Source: an uncultured Myxococcales bacterium (GTDB lineage Bacteria > Myxococcota_A > UBA9042 > DTJE01). From it: a stretch of DNA of 64,000 nucleotides. Made by a program: the position numbers and the translations under genes. Below the pieces are notes generated by a model. It saw nothing but the letters and a program-made list of their open reading frames with translations, ran no database searches and was not told the origin of the DNA. Where the stretch lies: the NCBI GenBank assembly GCA_903857665.1, contig CAIOFV010000159.1, positions 65,894 through 129,893 of the forward strand. Direction: 5' to 3'. This document shows positions 26,879 to 35,664 of this stretch, in pieces; positions within the stretch are counted from its first letter, which is position 1; the number at the start of each line of letters is the position of its first letter.

Positions 26879-28840
26879 ATGGAACCCAGGATCGGCGTGT
26901 TCGTCTGTCACTGCGGAACCAACATCGCCGGCGTCGTGGACGTCCGCCGGGTCGCCGAGGCAGCGGCCGCCTGGCCCGATGTCGTGTACGCCACCGAGTA
27001 CAAGTTCATGTGCTCGGACCCTGGCCAGGGCATGGTCAAGGACGCGATCGTCAAGCACAACCTGACGCGCGTGGTGGTGGCCGCCTGCTCGCCGCGCATG
27101 CATGAGCCGACCTTCCGGAAGGCCTGCGCGATGGCCGGCCTGAACCCGTACCTCTTCGAGATGGCCAACATCCGCGAGCACTGCTCGTGGGTGCACGAGG
27201 ACAAGGAGGCCGCCACCCTCAAGGCCATCGACATCGTCCGGACCTCGGTGGCGAAGGCGCGCCTGCTGGAACCGCTGCAGGCCCGCGTGGTGTCGGTGAC
27301 CCCCAAGGTGCTGGTCGTCGGCGGCGGCGTGGCGGGCATCCAGGCGGCGCTGGACATCGCCAACGCCGGCACCAAGGTCGTGCTGGTCGAGCGCAGCCAG
27401 TCCATCGGCGGCCACATGGCGCAGTTGGACAAGACCTTCCCGACGCTGGACTGCAGCGCCTGCATCCTGACGCCCAAGATGGTGCAGGTGGCCCAGCACC
27501 CGAACATCGACCTGATGACCTGGAGCGAGGTGGAGTCCGTCGAGGGCTTCGTCGGCAACTTCAAGGTGAAGATCCGCCGGAAGGCGAGGTACGTGGACGA
27601 GGCGACCTGCACGTCCTGCGGCGTGTGCCTGGAAAAGTGCCCGAAGAAGGTGCCGTCGGAGTTCGACGAGGGGATGATGACCCGGAAGTCGATCTTCCGG
27701 TCGTTCCCGCAGGCGGTGCCCGGCAAGCCCGTCATCGACAAGGAGTCGTGCACGTATTTCAAGAACGGCAAGTGCAAGATCTGCGAGATCTTCTGCGAGC
27801 CGAAGGCCATCCGGTGGGACGACGAGGACCGGGTGGTCGAGGAGAGCGTCGGCGCCATCATCGTCGCCACGGGCATGGGCCTGATCGACCCGCACGGGCT
27901 GGGCCAGTGGGGGTACGGGCGGTTCCCGAACGTGCTGACGGGCCTGGAGTTCGAGCGCCTGAACAACGCCACGGGCCCGACCGGCGGGCGGATCACGTGC
28001 AAGGACGGCAGCACGCCGAAGTCCGTCGCCATCCTGCACTGCGTGGGCAGCCGCGACCGCAACCACAAGGAGTACTGCAGCCGCGTGTGCTGCATGTACG
28101 CGCTGAAGTTCGCGCACCTCATCAAGGAAAAGACGCACGCGACCGTCTACAACTTCTACATCGACATGCGCTGCTTCGGGAAGGGCTACGAGGAGTTCTA
28201 CAACCGCCTGCTGCACGAGGGGGTCAAGTTCATCCGGGGCAAGGCCGCCTACGTGACGAACCAGGCGCTGACCGACGAGGAAACAGGGCACCTGGTCGTC
28301 AGCGCGGAATCCACCACGCTGGGGCAGGTGCTGCGCGTGCCCGTCGACATGGTGATCCTGGCGTCCGCCGTGGCACCCCAGAAGGACGCCGAGGCGGTGG
28401 CGCGGCTGTTCGGGATGGGCCGCAGCCCCGACGGCTTCTTCATGGAAAAGCACCCGAAGCTGGAGCCGTTTTCCACCGCCACCGACGGCGTGTACCTGGC
28501 GGGCTCGTGCCAGAGCCCGAAGGACATCCCGGACACCGTGGCCCACGGCGCCGCGGCGGCATCCACCGCGATGTCGCTGATCTCGCGCGGGACGGTGGAG
28601 GTCGAGGCCGCTGTCGCGGAGGTGCTGACCGACTCCTGCAGCGGCTGCAAGATCTGCCAGGACGTGTGCCCGTATGGCGCGCTGTCGTTCCACGCCGACA
28701 CCCGCGTCGCCGAGATCAACGGGAGCGTCTGCAAGGGCTGCGGCACGTGCGTCGCCACCTGCCCGTCGGGCGCCATCGTGGGGAGGCATTTCAACGACCG
28801 GCAGATCCTGGCGCAGATCGACGCGGCGTTCCTTTGGTAG
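26879..28840 (+). CDS. hdrA: HdrA-like FAD/Fe-S subunit
   Basis: IGVFVCHCGTNIAGVVDV; VLVVGGGVAGIQAALDIANAG; IGGHMAQLDKTFPTLDCSACILTPKM; CTSCGVCLEKCPKK; SGCKICQDVCPYGAL; CKGCGTCVATCPSGAI. Confidence 0.94.
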   Translation: MEPRIGVFVCHCGTNIAGVVDVRRVAEAAAAWPDVVYATEYKFMCSDPGQGMVKDAIVKHNLTRVVVAACSPRMHEPTFRKACAMAGLNPYLFEMANIREHCSWVHEDKEAATLKAIDIVRTSVAKARLLEPLQARVVSVTPKVLVVGGGVAGIQAALDIANAGTKVVLVERSQSIGGHMAQLDKTFPTLDCSACILTPKMVQVAQHPNIDLMTWSEVESVEGFVGNFKVKIRRKARYVDEATCTSCGVCLEKCPKKVPSEFDEGMMTRKSIFRSFPQAVPGKPVIDKESCTYFKNGKCKICEIFCEPKAIRWDDEDRVVEESVGAIIVATGMGLIDPHGLGQWGYGRFPNVLTGLEFERLNNATGPTGGRITCKDGSTPKSVAILHCVGSRDRNHKEYCSRVCCMYALKFAHLIKEKTHATVYNFYIDMRCFGKGYEEFYNRLLHEGVKFIRGKAAYVTNQALTDEETGHLVVSAESTTLGQVLRVPVDMVILASAVAPQKDAEAVARLFGMGRSPDGFFMEKHPKLEPFSTATDGVYLAGSCQSPKDIPDTVAHGAAAASTAMSLISRGTVEVEAAVAEVLTDSCSGCKICQDVCPYGALSFHADTRVAEINGSVCKGCGTCVATCPSGAIVGRHFNDRQILAQIDAAFLW

Positions 28841-28911
28841 CCGGCCCGGGCACGGTGGCGGAATCGACCCGGGCCCGTTGAACCGCCCGACCCCTTGCGG
28901 AGGCGTGAACC

Positions 28912-29370
28912 ATGTCCCATGAATTCGAGCCCCGGATCGTGGTCCTGTGCTGCAACTGGTGCACCTACGCGGGTGCGGACCTCGCGGGCACCAGCCGCAT
29001 GAAGTACGCGCCCAACGTGCGCCTGGTCCGCGTCATGTGCAGCGGGCGCGTCGATCCGTCGTTCGTGCTGCGGGCCTTCCAGGACGGCGCGGACGGCGTG
29101 CTGATCGCGGGCTGCCACCCGGGCGACTGCCACTACATCAACGGCAACCTCAAGACGCTGCGGCGGTACCCGGCCCTCGAAACGCTGATCGCGCAGTTCG
29201 GGATCGAACCCGACCGCATGCGGCTGGAGTGGATTTCCGCCGCCGAGGGCGACGTGTTCGTGCACGTGGTCAACGAGATGACCGAACAGGTGCGCGCGCT
29301 GGGACCGCTGGACTGGAAGCGGCGCACCGCGATGACGGTTCCTGCGGCTGAATCCCACACGGCGGGGTGA
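28912..29370 (+). CDS. mvhD: MvhD-like hydrogenase iron-sulfur subunit
   Basis: PRIVVLCCNWCTYAGADLAGTSRMKYAPNVRLVRVMCSGRVDP...GADGVLIAGCHPGDCHYINGN. Confidence 0.92.
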   Translation: MSHEFEPRIVVLCCNWCTYAGADLAGTSRMKYAPNVRLVRVMCSGRVDPSFVLRAFQDGADGVLIAGCHPGDCHYINGNLKTLRRYPALETLIAQFGIEPDRMRLEWISAAEGDVFVHVVNEMTEQVRALGPLDWKRRTAMTVPAAESHTAG

Positions 29371-29374
29371 CGAA

Positions 29375-30364
29375 ATGGGCGAAGAGCTGAAGGCCCCGAA
29401 GAAGATCCAACTGGCCATGTACTGGGCTGCGTCCTGCGGCGGGTGCGACATGGCCGTGCTGGACGTGAACGAAAAGATCCTGGACATCGCGGCCGTGGCC
29501 GACATCCGGCTGTGGCCCATCGCGATGGATTACAAGTACAAGGATATCGAGAAATGGGCGGACGGCGAGATCGACGTCTGCCTGTTCAACGGCGCGGTCC
29601 GCAACAGCGAGCAGCTGCACCTGGCGCGCCTGCTGCGGCAGAAGTCGAAGGTGATGGTCGCGTTCGGGTCCTGCGCCTCGTTCGGGGGCATCCCGGGCCT
29701 GGCCAACCTGCACTGCAAGAAGACGATCTTCGAGGCGGTGTACGGCTACACGGCGTCCACCGTGAACCCGGAAGGCACCACGCCGCAGACGCACACGCAC
29801 GTGCCGGAAGGCGACCTGCACATCCCGGAGTTCTTCGACGACGTGTACTCGCTGGCGCAGGTGATCCCGGTCGAGTACTACGTGCCCGGCTGCCCGCCCA
29901 CGCCCGAAACGGTGATGACCGCGGTGAACGCCATCGCCACCGGGAACCTGCCGCCGGTGGGATCCACGATCGGCATCAGCAAGGCCGTGTGCGACGAGTG
30001 CAAGCGCACCAAGTCCGACAAGCCGGGTATCGTGGAGTTCCACCGGCCCCAGGAAATCTTCGTCGACGCGGAAAAGTGCCTGCTGGAGCAGGGGCTGACC
30101 TGCATGGGATCCGCGACGCGCGGGGGATGCGGGTCGTTGTGCCCCGGCGTCAACATGCCGTGCCGCGGGTGCTACGGGCCGATGCCGAACAGCCTGGACG
30201 TGGGCGCCGACGCGCTGTCCGCGATGACGTCGATCGTGGACGCGGCCGAGGAAGGGGATGCCCGGGCCAAGGTGGGCAAGATGGTCGACCCGCTGGGCAC
30301 GTTCTACCGGTTCACGCTGCCCGTTTCGATGCTGCGACGGGCGGCCAGGCCGCTTCAGGGATAG
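29375..30364 (+). CDS. mvhG: F420-non-reducing-type [NiFe] hydrogenase small subunit (MvhG-like)
   Basis: LAMYWAASCGGCDMAVLDVNEKILDI; MVAFGSCASFGGIPGLAN; CPGVNMPCRGCYGP. Confidence 0.92.
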   Translation: MGEELKAPKKIQLAMYWAASCGGCDMAVLDVNEKILDIAAVADIRLWPIAMDYKYKDIEKWADGEIDVCLFNGAVRNSEQLHLARLLRQKSKVMVAFGSCASFGGIPGLANLHCKKTIFEAVYGYTASTVNPEGTTPQTHTHVPEGDLHIPEFFDDVYSLAQVIPVEYYVPGCPPTPETVMTAVNAIATGNLPPVGSTIGISKAVCDECKRTKSDKPGIVEFHRPQEIFVDAEKCLLEQGLTCMGSATRGGCGSLCPGVNMPCRGCYGPMPNSLDVGADALSAMTSIVDAAEEGDARAKVGKMVDPLGTFYRFTLPVSMLRRAARPLQG

Positions 30365-30406
30365 CCCGCCGGGGCACGGACGCGGAGGCGCGCAAAGGAG
30401 AGCACC

Positions 30407-31870
30407 ATGCAGACGATCACGGTCGACCCGATCACCCGCCTGGAAGGCCACGGGAAGTTCGACATCTTCCTGAACGACGCCGGCGAGGTGGAAAACGTCT
30501 ACTTCCAGGTCCCCGAATTGCGCGGCATCGAAAAGTTCTGCGAGGGCCGCCCCGTCGAGGAACTGCCCCGCATCACCCAGCGCGCCTGCGGCGTCTGCCC
30601 CGGGCCGCACCACATCGCCGCCAGCAAGGCCTGCGACGGCGTGTACGGCGTGGGACCGCCGGCCGCCGGCAAGAAGTTGCGCGAGCTGTTCCTGAACGCG
30701 CACTTCATCCACAGTCACATCGCGCACTTCTATGCGCTGGCCGCGCCCGACTTCGTGGTGGGCCCCCAGGCGGACCCGACCACCCGGCACGTGCTGGGCG
30801 TGGTCGCCAAGGTGGGCCTGGAGATCGGCGGTGCTGTCATCGGGTCGCGCGCCAAGGCCCAGCGCATCCAGGCGATCATCGGCGGCAAGGCGACCCACGC
30901 GGTCTGCGGCCTGCCCGGCGGCATGAGCAAGGCCCTGACCAACCCGGACGAGGTCGCCGAGATCCGGAAGCACTGCGAGGACCTGGTCGAGTTCGGCAAG
31001 TTCACGCTGCAGTTGTTCGACGACGTGGTGCTGGGCAACAGCGCCTACGTGGACCTGATCGTCAACGGGCCGTACACCATGAAGACCTACTACATGGGCA
31101 TGGTGGACGACCAGGGCCGCCCGAACTTCTACGACGGCCGGCTGCGGGTGATCGACGAGGACGGCGCGGAGTTCGTCACGTTCGACCCGACGAAGTACCT
31201 GGACCACATCGCCGAGCACGTGGAGCCGTGGTCGTACCTCAAGTTCCCGTACCTGAAGAACATCGGCTGGAAGGGGCTGCGGACGGGGAAGGACTCAGGC
31301 GTCTACCGGGTTGCGCCGCTGGCCCGGCTGAACGTGGCGACGGGCATGGCCACCCCGGTGGCGCAGCAGGCCTTCGAGAAGTTCTTCACGGTGCTGGGCA
31401 AGGGGCCGGTGCACGCGACGCTGGCCAACCACTGGGCCCGGGTGATCGAACTGATGTACGCGGCCGAACGCAGCCTGGAGCTGATCAAGGACCCCGAAAC
31501 CTCGTCGCCGGTCGTCCGCACGATCCCGACAGGCATCGTGGGCGAAGGGGTGGGCGTGATCGAGGCGCCGCGCGGCACGCTGTTCCACCACTACAATACC
31601 GACGGCGACGGCATGGTCACCCGCTGCAACATGCTGGTGGCCACGGGCAACAACAACGCCGCCATCTGCATGTCCATCCGCGACGCAGCCAAGGGGCTGA
31701 TCAAGCCCGGTGTCGAAGTCACGGAAGGCGTCCTCAACATGGTCGAAATGGCCTTCCGGGCCTACGACCCGTGCTTCGGCTGCGCCACCCACTCGCTGCC
31801 CGGCCAGATGCCCATGGAGGTGCGGGTGCACGATGCCTGCGGCGTGGTCGTGCGCAACGTCATCCGGTGA
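30407..31870 (+). CDS. mvhA: [NiFe] hydrogenase large subunit, group 3c/MvhA-like
   Basis: ITVDPITRLEGHGKFDIF; Ni ligands RACGVCPGPHH (L1) and DPCFGCATH (L2), followed by a ~25-aa cleavable tail. Confidence 0.95.
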   Translation: MQTITVDPITRLEGHGKFDIFLNDAGEVENVYFQVPELRGIEKFCEGRPVEELPRITQRACGVCPGPHHIAASKACDGVYGVGPPAAGKKLRELFLNAHFIHSHIAHFYALAAPDFVVGPQADPTTRHVLGVVAKVGLEIGGAVIGSRAKAQRIQAIIGGKATHAVCGLPGGMSKALTNPDEVAEIRKHCEDLVEFGKFTLQLFDDVVLGNSAYVDLIVNGPYTMKTYYMGMVDDQGRPNFYDGRLRVIDEDGAEFVTFDPTKYLDHIAEHVEPWSYLKFPYLKNIGWKGLRTGKDSGVYRVAPLARLNVATGMATPVAQQAFEKFFTVLGKGPVHATLANHWARVIELMYAAERSLELIKDPETSSPVVRTIPTGIVGEGVGVIEAPRGTLFHHYNTDGDGMVTRCNMLVATGNNNAAICMSIRDAAKGLIKPGVEVTEGVLNMVEMAFRAYDPCFGCATHSLPGQMPMEVRVHDACGVVVRNVIR

Positions 31871-31905
31871 CGGCAGGGGCGCGACGCCCCGCAAGAGGTG
31901 CGGCG

Positions 31906-32397
31906 ATGGGTCGGCGGTTGCTGGTCGTGGGCGTCGGCAGCGCGATCCGGGGCGACGACGGCATCGGGCCGGCCGTCGCCGAAGCGGTGGCCCGCGCCGG
32001 AGGCCGGGGCTTCGAGTGGACACCCTTCGACGGGAGCGCGCTGGACCTGCTGGGTGCCTTTGCGGGGCCTCCGCAGTATGATTGCTGTGCGATCATCGAT
32101 TGCCTGGCGAGCGGTCGCCTGGAGGAGGGGGAGGTGGCGAGGCTGCTCCCCCCGGACGACGACGCGCCGGCCGGCGGTTGGCTGTCGTCGCACCATGCCG
32201 GGATCCTGGAAACCCTGGCCATGGCGCGGTGCCTGGACACGGCCCTGCCGGCGGACCTGCGCTTCTATGCCGTGGGCGTGAAGGACGCGACGGCCTTCGG
32301 CGAGGGGCTGTCCGCGGGGCTGGTGGCCTGCCTGCCGACGATCGCGGCCGAGATCCTGTCGGACCTCGGCGTGGGCCTGGAGGGGGTGAACCCGTGA
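31906..32397 (+). CDS. Hydrogenase maturation endopeptidase
   Basis: LLVVGVGSAIRGDDGIGPAVAEAV...CCAIIDCLASG...SSHHAGILETLAMARCL...FYAVGVKD; adjacent to the large subunit. Confidence 0.85.
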   Translation: MGRRLLVVGVGSAIRGDDGIGPAVAEAVARAGGRGFEWTPFDGSALDLLGAFAGPPQYDCCAIIDCLASGRLEEGEVARLLPPDDDAPAGGWLSSHHAGILETLAMARCLDTALPADLRFYAVGVKDATAFGEGLSAGLVACLPTIAAEILSDLGVGLEGVNP

Positions 32398-33131
32398 GGC
32401 GCCCGAACCCGGACGACCCGTCCATCGAGGGCGTGACGGCGCCTGAGAACCGCCTCATCAACCATTTCTTCCACGACTTCAAGGGCGGGCTTTCGACCGT
32501 CATCATGTGCATGGACGCGCTGCGGGAAGGCATCGCGGGGCCCGTCAGCGAGGGTGCTGATCGCTGGCTGGACAAGGCCGAGCGCAACTGCCAGAACCTG
32601 GTGTCCCTGATCGACGACTTCAGGGACCTGACCCGAATGGAGGACGGCTCGTACCAGCGCGAGGTCGAGCCGGTGGACCCGTCGGCGCTGTTCGAGGCCC
32701 TTTCGGTTCGCGTGGCCGACGAGGCGGCCCGACGGCGCATCCAGACCGCGTTCGACCTGCCTGACGGCCTTCCGGGGCCGCGGGCCGGGAGCCCCCTGGT
32801 GCCGCGCATCCTGGACCGGATGTATGGCGTGCTGGTGGACTGCACGCGCACGGCGGGCACCCTGACGACCCAGGTGAACATCCGAGGGACCGGCGACCGG
32901 CCCGAGTTGGTGATGACGATCGAAAGCGAGGGCGTCGAGTGCGACGGGACGCGCCTGGAAAGCGTGTTCGACAAGCTGGCCCAGTCCGGGGCGGGGCTCC
33001 AGTTGGGCCGGGGCTACACGATGCTGTTCTGTCGGGCCGCGGCCCGGTACATCGGGGGGGATTTGCGGCTTTCCCCCTGGCCGGGACGCGGGACCCGGGT
33101 GGACCTTCGCCTGCCGTTGGCGGCGCACTGA
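32394..33131 (+). CDS. Histidine kinase-like protein with atypical ATPase domain
   Basis: H-box-like FFHDFKGGLSTVIMCMDALREGIAG; C-terminal GAGLQLGRGYTMLFCRAAARYIGGDLRLSPWPGRGTRVDLRLPL. GTG start overlaps the protease stop (GTGA). Confidence 0.75.
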   Translation: MRRPNPDDPSIEGVTAPENRLINHFFHDFKGGLSTVIMCMDALREGIAGPVSEGADRWLDKAERNCQNLVSLIDDFRDLTRMEDGSYQREVEPVDPSALFEALSVRVADEAARRRIQTAFDLPDGLPGPRAGSPLVPRILDRMYGVLVDCTRTAGTLTTQVNIRGTGDRPELVMTIESEGVECDGTRLESVFDKLAQSGAGLQLGRGYTMLFCRAAARYIGGDLRLSPWPGRGTRVDLRLPLAAH

Positions 33132-33147
33132 ACCGAGGGAGGAGAAC

Positions 33148-33561
33148 ATGGTGGACAGGAAGGCCCGAATCTTCATGGTGGACGACGACACCGACCTCGT
33201 GGACATCGTCCGGTCGGTCCTGGAGGCCGCGGGATACGAGTTCATGTCGGCCAGCAGCGCCACCGAAGCGCTGGACATCGTCAACAGCGTCGGCCCGGAT
33301 CTCATCATCCTGGACGTGATGATGGAGGACCTCGTCGCCGGTTTCCGGGTGGTGAACCACCTGCGGAACTTCGACGCGTTCCCCCAGAACAAGGCCTACG
33401 AGGGCGTCCCGATCCTGATGATGACCTCCATCCAGCAGCAGACGCGGATGAAGTTCAGCCAGGACGCCGGCAGCCGACTGCTGCCGATCGACGCGTTCCT
33501 GGAAAAGCCGGTGAAGCCGCGCGTCCTTCTGGAGAAGATCGCGGAACTCCTGCACCGGTAG
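33148..33561 (+). CDS. Stand-alone response regulator receiver
   Basis: IFMVDDDTDLVDIVRSVLEAAGYEF...PDLIILDVMMEDLVAGFRVVNHLR...FLEKPVKPRVLLEKI; no output domain. Confidence 0.9.
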   Translation: MVDRKARIFMVDDDTDLVDIVRSVLEAAGYEFMSASSATEALDIVNSVGPDLIILDVMMEDLVAGFRVVNHLRNFDAFPQNKAYEGVPILMMTSIQQQTRMKFSQDAGSRLLPIDAFLEKPVKPRVLLEKIAELLHR

Positions 33562-33627
33562 CCCTGAAGGGGCTTGCCGGCCGCCGACAGGCGCCAGGGA
33601 ACCCGCGGGTCCCAAGGGGAGGCCGCC

Positions 33628-35664
33628 GTGCGAGGGGTGCCCGACATCGACCGCGGGGGAAGCCGGCGGCCGCGGCTGAGCATCCGCTGGACCATCTTCG
33701 GCGCCTTCGCGCTGATGGTCCTGGCGGGTGGCACGGCTTCGGTGGTGCTGGGCTACACCCTGACCTCCGACGCGGTGATCGGCGAGGCGCAGCGCCGCGT
33801 CGAGCAGGACCTGCATTCGGCCTGGGCCCTGTACGACCACCACGTGGAAAACGTCCAGCACACAGCACGGTTCGTGTCGATCCTGCGGCGCACCCGCGAC
33901 GTGCTGGCGGGAGAGGCGAACGGCGCCGAGGTCGAGGATCTGCGCAAGCGCCTGGAGGCCATCCGGCAGCGCGCCGGGCTGGACTGGCTGACGCTGGTGG
34001 GTCCCGATGGGCGGGCTGCGATGCGGACGCGGCCGCCCTACGCGGCGGGCGACATCCTGTGGATGGACCCGGTGCGACGGGACGCCGTGCTGACCGGGTC
34101 GGCGGCGGGCACGGTGCGCATGCCGGGCCCGGCGCTGGCCATCGAGGGCGACGACCTGGCGCGCCAGGCGGAAATCGACGTGCGGCCCACGCCGATGGCA
34201 TCCGCGACCGTCGATCGCAAGCTGGCGGACGGGCTGGTCATCGAGGCCGCCGAGGCCGTGCTGGACGACCTGGGACAGCCGCTGGGCCACGTGGTCGGCG
34301 GCGTGCTGCTGAACCGGGACCGCGCCATCCCCGACGCGATCCGCGACACTGTCTTCCTGAACGAGCTGCACGAGGGCCGCCCGCTGGGGACCGCCACGAT
34401 CTTCCTGGACGACGTCCGGATCGCCACCAACGTGCTGGACGAGGACGGCACGCGCGCCATCGGGACGCGGGTGTCCAAGGCCGTGGAGGAGGTGGTGCTG
34501 GGCAAGGGGATGCCCTACCGCGACCGGGCGTTCGTGGTCAACGACTGGTACCTCACCGCGTACGACCCGTTGCGCGATCCCGACGGGCACGTCGTGGGCA
34601 TCCTGTACGTGGGCATCCTGGAGGCCAAGTTCCTGGGCTACCGCACGCGCCTGATCCAGTCGTTCGTGGCGCTGACGGCCGCCGGGATGGTCGTGGCGCT
34701 GCTGTTCGCCCTGGCCATGGCATGGTGGCTGTCGCGCCCGCTGAAGCGCCTGATCGACGCGGCGCGGCGCATGGCGGCGCTGGACCTGAACACGCGCGTC
34801 GAGACCCACGGGGGGGTCTTCAAGGACGTGCACACGCTGAACCACGCGTTCAACCAGATGGCCGACAACCTGGACCGCGAAAGCGAGGCGCTGGTGCGGG
34901 CCAATACGGCCCTGCAGGCGTCCAATGGCGACCTGAAGCAGTTGAACCAGAACTACATGGACATGCTGGAGTTCGTCACGCACGAGCTGAAGTCGCCGCT
35001 GGCGTCGTGCCTGTTCGGGATCGGGTCGCTGAAGGAGGGCCTGATCGGTGCGCCCAACGCCGAGCAGTCGCGCGTGCTGGACGCGGTGGAGCGGAACCTC
35101 GAGTACCTGAACGAGATGATCCTGAACTACCTGAACCTGTCGCGCATCGAAAAGAACCAGATGCGGTTCGAGCCGCGGGTGCTGTGCTTCCGCAAGGAGG
35201 TGCTGGACCCGACGCTGGACCAGGTGTCGCGGCAGGTGTACGCGGCCGGAATGTTCGTCGCGGTGGACGTGCCCGAGGAAGTGGAGGTGCACGGCGACCG
35301 GGACCTGCTGCGGATCGTGCTGGACAACCTGCTGTCCAACGCCGTGAAGTACGGCCGGCCGAACAGCACCATCCGGGTGTGGCACGAGCAGATGCCCGAC
35401 GGGACGCACCGGTTCCGGATCCAGAACGAGGGCAAGGGCTTCAAGCCCGAGGACGGGGACAAGTTGTTCCGCAAGTTCAGCCGGCTGGACGTGGCCGAGC
35501 TGCGGGCCAAGCGCGGGACCGGCCTGGGCCTGTTCATCACGCGCCAGATCGTCGAGCGGCACGGCGGCCGTATCTGGGCGGAGTCGCGCGAAAACCAGTG
35601 GGCGCGGTTCAGCTTCGACCTGCCCGGGGGGGACGTCGTCGCCGATGGTGGAGGCTTGTCATGA
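33628..35664 (+). CDS. Membrane sensor histidine kinase (periplasmic Cache-like domain, HAMP, HisKA, HATPase)
   Basis: TM, then ALYDHHVENVQHTARFVSILRRTRDVL...; VVGILYVGILEAKFLGYR; HAMP; FVTHELKSPLASCLFGIGSLKEG; NLLSNAVKYGRPN; GTGLGLFITRQIVERHGG. GTG 33628 after aggggagg. Confidence 0.9.
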   Translation: MRGVPDIDRGGSRRPRLSIRWTIFGAFALMVLAGGTASVVLGYTLTSDAVIGEAQRRVEQDLHSAWALYDHHVENVQHTARFVSILRRTRDVLAGEANGAEVEDLRKRLEAIRQRAGLDWLTLVGPDGRAAMRTRPPYAAGDILWMDPVRRDAVLTGSAAGTVRMPGPALAIEGDDLARQAEIDVRPTPMASATVDRKLADGLVIEAAEAVLDDLGQPLGHVVGGVLLNRDRAIPDAIRDTVFLNELHEGRPLGTATIFLDDVRIATNVLDEDGTRAIGTRVSKAVEEVVLGKGMPYRDRAFVVNDWYLTAYDPLRDPDGHVVGILYVGILEAKFLGYRTRLIQSFVALTAAGMVVALLFALAMAWWLSRPLKRLIDAARRMAALDLNTRVETHGGVFKDVHTLNHAFNQMADNLDRESEALVRANTALQASNGDLKQLNQNYMDMLEFVTHELKSPLASCLFGIGSLKEGLIGAPNAEQSRVLDAVERNLEYLNEMILNYLNLSRIEKNQMRFEPRVLCFRKEVLDPTLDQVSRQVYAAGMFVAVDVPEEVEVHGDRDLLRIVLDNLLSNAVKYGRPNSTIRVWHEQMPDGTHRFRIQNEGKGFKPEDGDKLFRKFSRLDVAELRAKRGTGLGLFITRQIVERHGGRIWAESRENQWARFSFDLPGGDVVADGGGLS

